Assembly (NCBI RefSeq): GCF_905371695.1
Contig: NZ_CAJPMA010000048.1
Coordinates: 1 to 12,402 of the forward strand
Reading direction: 5' to 3'
DNA: 12,402 nt
Origin: an uncultured Campylobacter sp.
GTDB taxonomy: Bacteria > Campylobacterota > Campylobacteria > Campylobacterales > Campylobacteraceae
The notes under the pieces are model-generated. The model was not told the DNA's origin. It saw only the letters and a list, made by a program, of their open reading frames with translations, and ran no database searches. The translations under genes were made by a program, and so were the position numbers. The first letter of the stretch is position 1. Every line of letters starts with the position of its first letter. Of this stretch, positions 6,714-12,402 are shown piece by piece.

Positions 6714-6732
6714 GCGAGCCACAGAGGCTCAC
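6714..6732 (-). terminator. Weak terminator-like hairpin after the fdhD operon
   Basis: On the minus strand GTGAGCC-TCTGT-GGCTCGC can form 7 bp with one G-U pair; on the plus strand that pair would be A-C, so the structure suits the minus transcript. The U run is poor. Two more repeats follow: CCGC-AAA-GCGG (6675-6685) and GTTAAATTT/AAATTTAAC (6649-6657 with 6667-6675). Together they probably end or stabilise the fdhD-tunR-small ORF mRNA before the aminotransferase gene. Confidence 0.4.
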
Positions 6733-6742
6733 GACCATTTTA

Positions 6743-6931
6743 TTATTTGTTTATAAAATTTTTCTCTAGCCACTCGATGGCTTTTGCCTCGGTTTCGAAG
6801 CGTCCGCTTTTAGCGACCTGATTTTGCCCCTCGTAGAAGCGAATCCTGATACCGTCTTGGACGCTATCTACCTTTATTCTAGTGATCTTGTCTTTGTTTA
6901 GATAGACCCTATCGTTTAGTTTTACGTACAT
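6743..6931 (-). CDS. Small conserved-looking protein, unknown function, last gene of the fdhD-tunR operon
   Basis: A 62-residue soluble protein with no Cys and no signal peptide (starts MYVKLNDRVYLNKDKITRIK). The pattern suggests a small beta fold with strands around residues 2-20 and 24-40, then a helix (TEAKAIEWLEKNFINK). I do not recognise a family with certainty. Its ATG overlaps the end of the regulator gene by 10 nt, with GGGAG 6 nt upstream, so it is co-translated with the regulator and probably works in the same system. The codons look like ordinary coding sequence. It could be a partner of the regulator or a Mo/W-related accessory, but nothing in the sequence shows which. Confidence 0.75.
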   Translation of the reverse strand: MYVKLNDRVYLNKDKITRIKVDSVQDGIRIRFYEGQNQVAKSGRFETEAKAIEWLEKNFINK

Positions 6932-7713
6932 TTTTTCTCCCTTAAATTGATTTTTTTATCTTTTTTGTCGTCTTTAGTTGCGTCATTTTTTTCGCCGTCT
7001 TTTTTCAAGAACAACTCCTTAAAGCGCTTATCCGCAAAATCCTCGATGTCGTTTTGAAGCTGCCTATAGGCGTTTATGAGCTCATGCGCGCGCTCGTTTA
7101 GCGTCGTACCGGCATTTTCGCCGCCGCCTTGCCTAGTCGTAAAAAGCTCCTCTTTTAGATTTTTTTGCAAAATTTGCAGATGAGTCCAGCATTTTTTATA
7201 GTTCATTCCTAGGATTTCGGCGGCCTTTGAGATCGAGCCGACCTCGGCGATGACGTCTAGGACTTCGGTTTTGCCCTTACCGAATATCAGCTCGCCCTCG
7301 TCGTTTTCTATCCAAGTTTTGGTTTTTACTCTCATCTTTTTTCCTTTTTTCTCCTTAAAACACCTCAGCTGGCAGTATTTTACGTCGATTTTATAGTCTT
7401 TTAGCGTCGAGCGGATCGTCTTTAGTCCCACGCCCCCAGCCGCGTCTCTAGCGTCTTTGCACAGTATCCTGCCCTTTTCGTCAGTCAGCTGTTTTAGCTG
7501 CGTCATCACGGTGTATTTGCCGCGCCCGTTTTCTAGCCCGCCAAACTGCCCCAGCTCGCAGTTGTCGATCTTTACGCCCATTTTCTCGGCCTCGTCGCTA
7601 ACCTCGCCGATCTCTACGCCTAGCTTTGCGGCGATCTTAAACGCCGAGCCGCAGTCTAGCCTGCCCTTTGGATTTAACAGTTTTGTTATCAGTTCGCGGA
7701 TTTGCTCACTCAT
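6922..7713 (-). CDS. tunR: ModE-like tungstate/molybdate-responsive regulator with duplicated N-terminal domain (TunR-like)
   Basis: A 263-residue DNA-binding protein. Residues about 140-230 are a ModE-type winged helix: GKGKTEVLDVIAEVGSISKA, then AAEILGMNYKKCWTHLQ, a GGGENAG wing, and LNERAHELINAYRQLQNDI as the dimer helix. No Mop/TOBE molybdate-binding domain follows; instead there is a 30-residue Lys/Asp-rich tail. Residues 17-58 and 81-119 are two copies of one short domain: KGRLDC...KIDNCELGQF and KGRILC...KYCQLRCF, with Cys21/Cys52 and Cys85/Cys114. C. jejuni Cj1507c (TunR) is a ModE-like protein without the Mop domain that controls tup and mod genes. Start overlaps fdhD by 8 nt. Likely targets in the window are the shared inverted repeats upstream of tup, fdhD and fdhM, which is inference. 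Confidence 0.87.
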   Translation of the reverse strand: MSEQIRELITKLLNPKGRLDCGSAFKIAAKLGVEIGEVSDEAEKMGVKIDNCELGQFGGLENGRGKYTVMTQLKQLTDEKGRILCKDARDAAGGVGLKTIRSTLKDYKIDVKYCQLRCFKEKKGKKMRVKTKTWIENDEGELIFGKGKTEVLDVIAEVGSISKAAEILGMNYKKCWTHLQILQKNLKEELFTTRQGGGENAGTTLNERAHELINAYRQLQNDIEDFADKRFKELFLKKDGEKNDATKDDKKDKKINLREKKCT

Positions 7714-8488
7714 AGATTCTCTCTGCGCCGCTATACACGTTTATGTTTTCGCCGCGAGCAAAGCCGCACAGCGTTAGGTTAAATTTACGCGCTATCACGA
7801 CGCCAAGACTAGTCGGAGCCGTACGTGAGACGAGCACTGGGATGCCGTGCATGACGGCTTTTGCGACCATTTCGGAGCTGAGCCTGCCGCTTACCATCAA
7901 AAACGAATTTTGCAGCTGCGCGCCGGCTAGTATAGCTTTGCCGACGGCTTTGTCTATGGTGTTATGCTGAGCGATATCCTCGCCGATGTAAAACTGCTCT
8001 CCGTTCACGAAAAGCTTAGCCGTATGCACGCAGCCCGTTATCTCGTAAAGCTCGCACTGCGTGTAAAACTGCCCCATCTGGCGCAAAATTTCGTCTTTGT
8101 GAAATTTTACGTCGGCCTTTATAGCGCGCGCCGCCATAGCCTCAGGATCGATGTTTGCCGTCGAGCTACGTCCGCAGCCGCTGATTATTACCTTTTCCTC
8201 GTCAAACTGCTCGAGGCGCTTTTCGTTGATTTTAGCCTTTACCCGCACGCTTAAAGCGTCGTTTGAAAGCTCTATGCTCTCGATATCCTCAGGGCTTGCG
8301 ATCAAATTTTCGCTGATTAGGTAGCCAGCAGCTAGAGCCTCCTGATCGGTCGGAGTCGCCATAAGCGCGCCGAAACGCTTGCTGTTTATGTAGATCTCAA
8401 GCTTGATCTCGCGCACCAAAATATCATCAACGGCGCTTTTTTGCGCGCCTTTAAATTTGGTGATTTGCGTCGTAAAAATAGGTTGCAT
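7706..8488 (-). CDS. fdhD: Formate dehydrogenase accessory sulfurtransferase FdhD
   Basis: A 260-residue cytoplasmic protein that transfers sulfur from a desulfurase to the Mo/W bis-pterin cofactor before its insertion into FdhA. Family segments seen: ALAAGYLISENLI (residues 51-63), VIISGCGRSS (100-109), MGQFYTQCELYEITGCVHTA, EDIAQHNTIDKAVGKAI, SGRLSSEMVAKAVMHGIPVLVSRTAPTSLGV and LTLCGFARGENINVYSG. The usual Cys-Gly-x-Cys pair is here Cys105-Gly-Arg-Ser, so the second cysteine is replaced; the first is kept. ATG at 8488 has AAGGA 6 nt upstream. It leads an overlapping operon with the TunR-like gene and a 62-aa ORF, so metal sensing and cofactor sulfuration are co-transcribed. Identity very secure. 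Confidence 0.95.
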   Translation of the reverse strand: MQPIFTTQITKFKGAQKSAVDDILVREIKLEIYINSKRFGALMATPTDQEALAAGYLISENLIASPEDIESIELSNDALSVRVKAKINEKRLEQFDEEKVIISGCGRSSTANIDPEAMAARAIKADVKFHKDEILRQMGQFYTQCELYEITGCVHTAKLFVNGEQFYIGEDIAQHNTIDKAVGKAILAGAQLQNSFLMVSGRLSSEMVAKAVMHGIPVLVSRTAPTSLGVVIARKFNLTLCGFARGENINVYSGAERIYE

Positions 8489-8542
8489 GATTTTCCTTAA
8501 TTTTTGCGAAATGATAGCTTGAAAATCTAAATTTAAGATTTG

Positions 8543-8573
8543 ATTGTAGTGAAATCTTGCTTAAATCAAGCAA
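8543..8573 (-). promoter_or_regulatory. Probable fdhD promoter with inverted repeat TTGCTT-N5-AAGCAA
   Basis: Minus-strand TACAAT (8548-8543) is a reasonable -10, about 55 nt upstream of the fdhD ATG. Just upstream lies a perfect inverted repeat, TTGCTT-AAATC-AAGCAA (8557-8573 on plus), covering the -35 area. Its position suits a repressor or a class II activator. The regulator is unknown. Confidence 0.4.
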
Positions 8574-8625
8574 AAACTTAAACGCTTTTTAGCACGTTTT
8601 TATCGGTGTTTGATGATGATTTATA

Positions 8626-8642
8626 TATGCAAATTTAGCATA
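8626..8642. promoter_or_regulatory. Candidate operator, TATGC-N7-GCATA family, fdhD copy
   Basis: TATGC-AAATTTA-GCATA is a perfect match to the tup palindrome arms; here the repeat extends outward to 8 bp (ATATATGC/GCATATAT, 8623-8645). It lies about 146 bp before fdhD. A 14-bp perfect palindrome, ATATCTTAAGATAT (8642-8655), abuts it directly. Confidence 0.55.
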
Positions 8643-8887
8643 TATCTTAAGATATTTTTGACCACGATTTTATCATTATCTATTATTTGCATAAGAAATG
8701 AAGGAATAATAAAAAATAGCATAAGGCTAGAACGAGATCGCACATAACTTGCCGCATATGTAGGTTAAATCTTGAAAAATCATAAATATAATTTGCGGCC
8801 TGACGTAAGACCGAGAAGGAAATTTATATTATAGAGTCGAGTCAAAAAACTAATTTTGTCAAGCCGTATTTTACTGTTATATAGCCC

Positions 8888-10165
8888 GTGTATGACTCAA
8901 ACACGCCGACCGTATATAAAAAGCCCTTAAAATTTATTTACGGCGACGAGATAGACTTGCTCATCGTCGTGGATAAGCTTTTAACAGGCTTTGACGTGCC
9001 AAGAGCAAGTACGCTTTATATAGATAAACAGCTAAAAGAGCATAATTTGCTCCAAGCCATAGCTAGAGTAAATAGGCTTTATGACGGGAAAGATTATGGC
9101 TATATTATTGACTATAGAGGGCTTCTTGGCGAGCTTGATCAGGCGCTTACTAGCTATGCGTCGCTAAGTGGCTTTGACCCAGAAGATATAACTGGAGCCG
9201 TGATAGACGTAAGAAGCGAGATAATAAAGGCTAAGACTTACTATACTCATCTGGATGATCTTTTTAGCAGCGTGAAATTTAAAGACGATCTGGAAAGCTA
9301 CGTGGCGGTTTTAGAGGACGTGCAAAAACGAGATGACTTTAAAGAGTGGCTATCACAGTTTGCAAGGGCGTTTAAACTAGCGCTTTCAAGTGAGAAAATT
9401 TATGACATATTAAGCGAAGAGGAGATCAAAGCTTATAAGCAGAGGGTTAAATTTTATAACGAGCTAAGAAAGGCTGTGCAACTAAGGTATCACGAGGCTT
9501 GCGACTTTGGAAAGTATGAAGCGCAGATGCAAAAGCTACTTGATACTTACGTAAATGCACAAGGGGTTAATGAGCTTACGAAACTCGTAAATATCTTTGA
9601 GACGGAATTTGACGATGAGGTGCAAAGGGTTGAGGGCAAAAATGCAAAGGCTGATACGATCATTAGCGCCATAAGCGCGGTGGTAAAAGAGAAAATGGAC
9701 TCAAACCCGGCGTTTTATAAATCAATAGCGCAGCAGATACAAGATATCATCGACGAGTATAAAGCAAAAAGGCTAAGCGAGGAAGAAAAACTTGCCAAGG
9801 CAAAACTGCTAAAAGACCTTATAACTGGCGTTTTAAAGCCAAATGAAGACAGGTATCCAAAAGAATTTAATGGTAAAAAAATTTTATTTGCCATTTATGA
9901 TAATTTGCTTGACATTTTGGGCGATGTGGAGCTTGTGGATGTTGAGGTGGTTGCTAAAAATTTGAGCGTGAAATTTTATGAAATTTACGAAGAGGCTTCA
10001 AAAAAACCAGAATGGCACAAAAATAAAGACGTAGAAAATGAGATAACAAGTCAGATGGAAGACGCTCTTTGGGAGATAGAGGACGAATACGGCGTTTCTA
10101 TCGATGAGAAGGAGAAAATTTACCAAACTATCCGTGGAATAGAGATAAGCTTTTATGTTAAATGA
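8888..10165 (+). pseudogene. hsdR: C-terminal remnant of a type I restriction enzyme HsdR subunit
   Basis: An open frame of 425 codons matching the last part of HsdR, the DNA translocase/endonuclease subunit of type I restriction systems. It begins shortly before helicase motifs V and VI (DLLIVVDKLLTGFDVP and LLQAIARVNR, about residues 24-60), then the charged helical C-terminal domain that contacts HsdM/S. The nuclease domain, Walker A and DEAD box are absent, and a TAG lies two codons upstream of the GTG used as start. No hsdM or hsdS is in the window. The remaining frame has no internal stop, so the truncation may be recent, or the missing part may have been removed by one deletion. Without motor motifs it cannot cut DNA. 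Whether the fragment is expressed is not visible; I see no clear promoter. Confidence 0.85.
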
Positions 10166-10813
10166 GGTGAAAATCATCAAAAAAGAGGTGAAAAATATCA
10201 CCTTAAAAGTTAGACCAAATGGTGAAGCGATCCTAACGGCGCCAAAAACGGCAAGCGATGAGCATATAAAATTTATCATAAAAAAAGAGCTAAATGGATA
10301 GTGCAAAAGCGCGCGTTTTTTTCCTCGTTTAAGACGAGTAAAAAAGAGTACGTAAGCGGCGAAGACTTTAAATATCTTGGGCGAAGTTATCGGCTAAAAG
10401 TGGTGCAGTCTAAAGAGGAGCGTGTAAAGCTACAAAGGGGCTATCTGGAGCTCTTTGTGAAAGATAAAAGCGACCTAGAGCGAAAAGAAAATTTAGTCTA
10501 TGAGTGGTATCATGAAAAGGCGACGTTATATTTTTTTAATATCTTGCAAGAATTTAACAAGATAGTAAAACAAGATATCAAAAGCGTAAAGATAAGGCAG
10601 ATGAAAACAAGATGGGGGAGTTGCAACCCATATAAATCATATATAAATTTAAACATAGAGCTTATCAAAAAGCCAAAAGCATGCATCGAGTACGCCATAT
10701 TTCACGAGCTTGCTCACCTGCTGTATCCAAATCACTCAAAGAAATTTTATGACTATCTAACGCTTTATATGCCTGATTGGCAAAAACGCAAGGAAATTTT
10801 AGAAAGAGCTTAG
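10155..10813 (+). pseudogene. YgjP/DUF45-type zinc metallopeptidase gene with a one-base frameshift
   Basis: Frame 1 from ATG 10155 reads MLNEVKIIKKEVKNITLKVR and ends in TAG at 10299. Frame 2 from 10301 continues to 10813 with the family marks: MKTRWGSC (the conserved RWGSC motif) and HELAHLLYPNHSKKF, that is the HExxH zinc motif plus a third histidine. A run of seven A (10280-10286) lies at the junction: with one more A the reading becomes IIKKRAKWIVQKRAFF and the two frames join into one protein of about 219 residues, the normal family length. The gene starts 11 bases before the hsdR stop, so it was translationally linked to it; hsdR-YgjP neighbours are common. The break may be a true mutation, slippage in the A run, or a sequencing error. 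Confidence 0.85.
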
Positions 10814-10925
10814 AAAATTTGGCTTAAATTTTAGGCTATTAAACATTTTTTGTATTTTAAAAATATTTTAAAATCTAAGGAAAAGTGATGAAAAATTTTT
10901 GATTTTTTAGTGTTGATAAAGTAGG

Positions 10926-11002
10926 TGGTGGGTTCACCAGGACTCGAACCTGGGACCATCCGGTTATGAGCCGGATGCTCTAACCAACTGAGCTATGAAC
11001 CC
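10926..11002 (-). tRNA. tRNA with CAU anticodon (elongator Met, or Ile2 read by lysidine)
   Basis: A complete 77-nt cloverleaf on the minus strand with encoded CCA: acceptor GGGTTCA/TGAACCC, D-arm GCTC...GAGC, anticodon stem TCCGG/CCGGA around loop CTCATAA (anticodon CAT), T-arm CCAGG-TTCGAGT-CCTGG. It is not an initiator, since the anticodon stem lacks the three G-C pairs and the first acceptor pair is a normal G-C match. Choosing between elongator Met and tRNA-Ile2 (C34 modified by TilS) cannot be done safely by eye. Confidence 0.95.
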
Positions 11003-11021
11003 ACAGTTGAAAGAAAACCGT

Positions 11022-11027
11022 ATTATA
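11022..11027 (-). promoter_or_regulatory. Promoter of the tRNA gene
   Basis: Minus-strand TATAAT with the extended form TTGTATAAT, about 20 bp upstream of the tRNA 5' end and behind a T-rich stretch (GCTTTTTC). The start point would lie about a dozen bases before the mature tRNA. Confidence 0.7.
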
Positions 11028-11100
11028 CAAGAAAAAGCTTATCTAAATATAAAAAACAGCCTTTTTTATGTTGTGCATAAAACGAGCAAATTTAAAAGAG

Positions 11101-11123
11101 AAAAGCCCTAAAATAGGGCTTTT
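11101..11123 (-). terminator. ppa intrinsic terminator
   Basis: AAAAGCCCTA-TTT-TAGGGCTTTT, a 10-bp hairpin ending in TTTT, begins 3 nt after the ppa stop codon on the minus strand. The A/T outer pairs make it nearly symmetrical, so it could also act on plus-strand transcripts. Confidence 0.8.
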
Positions 11124-11126
11124 AAA

Positions 11127-11645
11127 TTATTTATAATTTTTTATCGCAGCGTCTAAAATCTCTTTTGCAGCATTTGCATCTTTAAATTCTTTCACTTTAA
11201 CCCATTTGTTTGGCTCAAGAATTTTATAAGTTTCAAAGAAATTTTTGATCTTATTTAGTGTTGCAGTTGGCAAGTCTTCGTAGCTTTTTATCGCTTCATA
11301 TCTTGGATCGATCTTTGTAACCGGCACAGCTAAAAGCTTCTCATCCATGCCTGCTTCATCCTCCATCACCAAAACGCCTATCAAGCGGCAAGGGATGACG
11401 CTACCAGCCTGGAGTGGATACTCGTTTAGCACCAAAATATCAGCTGGATCGCCGTCAGCTGCAAGTGTGTTTGGCACAAAGCCGTAGTTTGCTGGGTAGA
11501 ACATCGCTGAGTAAAGCACGCGATCAACTACGACCGCACCGCTATCTTTGTCGATCTCGTATTTTATATTTGAGCCATAAGGTATTTCGATTACGGCATT
11601 GATTTTGTCTGGGTTTGAGCCAGCTTTGATCTTTGAAACGTCCAT
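11127..11645 (-). CDS. ppa: Inorganic pyrophosphatase, family I
   Basis: A 172-residue soluble cytoplasmic enzyme that hydrolyses pyrophosphate to phosphate and so drives nucleotide, amino-acyl and lipid activation. Active-site segments are all visible: IEIPYGSNIKYEID (around residues 19-32), FYPANYGFVPNT, the metal site DGDPADILVL (65-74), EDEAGMDEKLLAVP, and ETYKILEPNKWVKVKEF with the conserved Tyr-Lys. Length is normal for bacterial Ppa. ATG at 11645 has AAGGA 7 nt upstream, and a TAAAAT (11682-11677) may be its -10. It ends in a strong terminator. It is a core gene, so the chromosome returns to a conserved segment here. Confidence 0.97.
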   Translation of the reverse strand: MDVSKIKAGSNPDKINAVIEIPYGSNIKYEIDKDSGAVVVDRVLYSAMFYPANYGFVPNTLAADGDPADILVLNEYPLQAGSVIPCRLIGVLVMEDEAGMDEKLLAVPVTKIDPRYEAIKSYEDLPTATLNKIKNFFETYKILEPNKWVKVKEFKDANAAKEILDAAIKNYK

Positions 11646-11715
11646 ATATTCGTCCTTTTTATTAAAAATTTTGGTGATTTTAGTATTTTTTGCATTAAAT
11701 ACGCGTAAAATTTAA

Positions 11716-12051
11716 CTACTTTACAACCTCTACGCTATCTACGTCGATTTCTGTTTTTGCGAAGTCTTTATCCACTTCGCCTCTTATCCTTAAAGGCGTA
11801 TCTTCGTTGGCTTTTATGTCACCCCATTTTTTGTCGTCAATCTCAACAAAGATGACATCTCCATTTTTATCAACAAATTCATACTTATTTGATTTGATGT
11901 GTGACTTTATTTTGCCCTCAAGCACGACCTTTGCGTCATCATTTAACTTTAATGCCTCTTTTGCACTTATCGTTTCACTTGAGTGCTTTGATGTGAAGCC
12001 TCCAGCCATTGCAATGCTAGCAGATATTGCAGCGATTATAATTTTTTTCAT
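11716..12051 (-). CDS. Periplasmic BOF (bacterial OB-fold) protein, YgiW/YdeI family
   Basis: A 111-residue precursor: signal peptide MKKIIIAAISASIAMAGG, then the family pattern TISAKEALKLNDDAKVVLEG, YEFVDKNGDVIFVEIDDKKW, and LRIRGEVDKDFAKTEIDVDS. The paired strands and the closing GEVDKD...EIDVDSVEVV are characteristic of the NirD/YgiW/YdeI family of small OB-fold proteins, linked in enterobacteria to stress tolerance (peroxide, metals). No catalytic residues are expected; it probably binds a small ligand or peptide in the periplasm. AGGA stands 5 nt before the ATG. It lies 70 nt upstream of ppa on the same strand and probably has its own transcript. Family is secure; role in Campylobacter is unknown. 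Confidence 0.9.
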   Translation of the reverse strand: MKKIIIAAISASIAMAGGFTSKHSSETISAKEALKLNDDAKVVLEGKIKSHIKSNKYEFVDKNGDVIFVEIDDKKWGDIKANEDTPLRIRGEVDKDFAKTEIDVDSVEVVK

Positions 12052-12122
12052 TTTTATCCTTTAAAATTGGTTGTGAAATTTTAAGGGATAGTACATTTAT
12101 GATATTAATAAAAGGTAAGTTT

Positions 12123-12402
12123 TTACATAAAATCTTTTGTAACAATCTTATAGATGTTTTTAGCGGTAATCGGTAGCGCTCTATCTGCGCTACCACCAAG
12201 AAAGCCATATCTAATCTCGACAGTAACATTAAATTTGGCCACCTCTTTACCATTTTGATTGACTAAATTTATGACTGCGAGAGTTTCAGATTTACCTGCA
12301 CCACCTATGCCTAGGGTTAAGTGCCTAAGGATCCTAACTCCATTTTTTGTTATTTGTATATCGCATTTTATGATTAGGTCGTCACCGTATTGGTTTTTCT
12401 TT
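12123..12402 (-). CDS. DUF4410-like protein, C-terminal part (5' end outside window)
   Basis: An open minus-strand frame enters at the right edge and ends at TAA 12125-12123 after 92 codons. It reads ...YGDDLIIKCDIQI, then HLTLGIGGAGKSETLAVINL, NQNGKEVAKFNVTVEIRYGF and GGSADRALPITAKNIYKIV. The order of a first beta segment, a GxGxGKSE turn, a V(N/D)xxxGKEVAxF strand and a glycine-rich GGS turn near the end resembles the DUF4410 family of predicted exported proteins of unknown function. GAGKSE is not a Walker A motif in context. The start and any signal peptide lie outside the window. It is 71 nt upstream of the BOF gene with no terminator I can see, so the two may share an mRNA. Confidence 0.65.
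   Translation of the reverse strand, partial: KKNQYGDDLIIKCDIQITKNGVRILRHLTLGIGGAGKSETLAVINLVNQNGKEVAKFNVTVEIRYGFLGGSADRALPITAKNIYKIVTKDFM

Larger units (their letters stand above)
8489..8887. other. Long intergenic region, regulatory on the fdhD side, no gene seen
   Basis: About 400 bp without a credible ORF. The left half (8489-8690) carries a likely fdhD promoter and several inverted repeats described separately. The right half (8690-8887) shows no gene, no clear promoter for the following hsdR fragment and no recognisable remains of the missing hsdR 5' part. The base composition becomes more AT-rich than in the genes to the left. Confidence 0.6.

Noticed and set aside
7457..7777. 106-codon plus-strand ORF opposite the regulator
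   Set aside because: Ser/Pro-rich shadow of the tunR-like coding frame.
7964..8254. 96-codon plus-strand ORF opposite fdhD
   Set aside because: Shadow of a conserved gene; its sequence resembles no protein and it has no promoter or ribosome site.
10840..10925. AT-rich palindromic stretch ATTTTAAAAATATTTTAAAAT as a terminator of the ygjP gene
   Set aside because: All-A/T arms without a GC core or a defined U run; too weak to call.
12017..12253. 78-codon minus-strand ORF over the end of the DUF4410-like gene
   Set aside because: It lies in a different frame from the longer open frame at 12123-12402, which shows real family-like sequence, and also overlaps the BOF gene start.
12330..12350. 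GxGGAGKSE in the DUF4410-like protein as a P-loop
   Set aside because: The stretch lies in a short beta-rich exported-type protein with no Walker B or other NTPase features, and the Gly/Lys spacing does not match GxxxxGK[ST] in a fold that fits.
1..12402. CRISPR array, prophage, insertion sequence or integrase
   Set aside because: I saw no direct-repeat array, transposase, integrase or attachment-site duplication beside the tRNA.

Overview
The window looks like the chromosome of a Campylobacter, probably one of the higher-GC oral/enteric species (C. showae, rectus, curvus or concisus type). This rests on recognisable gene families (selenocysteine FdhA with FdhM, TupABC, a TunR-like ModE protein, FdhD), on intergenic DNA rich in AAATTT, and on AGGA-type ribosome sites. 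The species call is inference; no 16S gene is present.

Layout. 1-2103, minus strand: the 5' end of a formate dehydrogenase operon, in transcription order fdhM (TorD-like chaperone), a 58-aa twin-arginine micro-protein, and fdhA, which leaves the window at base 1. fdhA contains an in-frame UGA (selenocysteine) followed by a SECIS hairpin. 2104-2404: regulatory DNA. 2405-5035: tungstate ABC transporter, tupB-tupC on minus and divergent tupA on plus, sharing a 72-bp promoter region. 5234-6559, minus: a SufS-like class V aminotransferase. 6743-8488, minus: overlapping operon fdhD, tunR-like regulator, 62-aa protein. 8489-8887: non-coding, dense in inverted repeats. 8888-10813, plus: the C-terminal part of a type I restriction HsdR subunit and a YgjP-type metallopeptidase gene with a one-base frameshift in an A run. 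10926-11002: tRNA with CAU anticodon. 11127-12402, minus: ppa, a periplasmic BOF/YgiW-like protein, and the 3' end of a DUF4410-like gene.

The left 8.5 kb forms one functional theme: import tungstate (TupABC), sense it (TunR-like), transfer sulfur to the pterin cofactor (FdhD, perhaps fed by the SufS-like enzyme), and fold and export a Sec-containing formate dehydrogenase (FdhM, Tat signal). The best new observation is a 17-bp inverted repeat, TATGC-N7-GCATA. It is perfect in the tupA/tupB promoter and upstream of fdhD-tunR, with two near-matches exactly 50 bp apart upstream of fdhM. It is a candidate operator tying all three transcription units together, possibly bound by the TunR-like protein encoded here.

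To the right of about 8.5 kb the DNA is visibly more AT-rich and holds decayed genes, so it is likely a different, more plastic segment.
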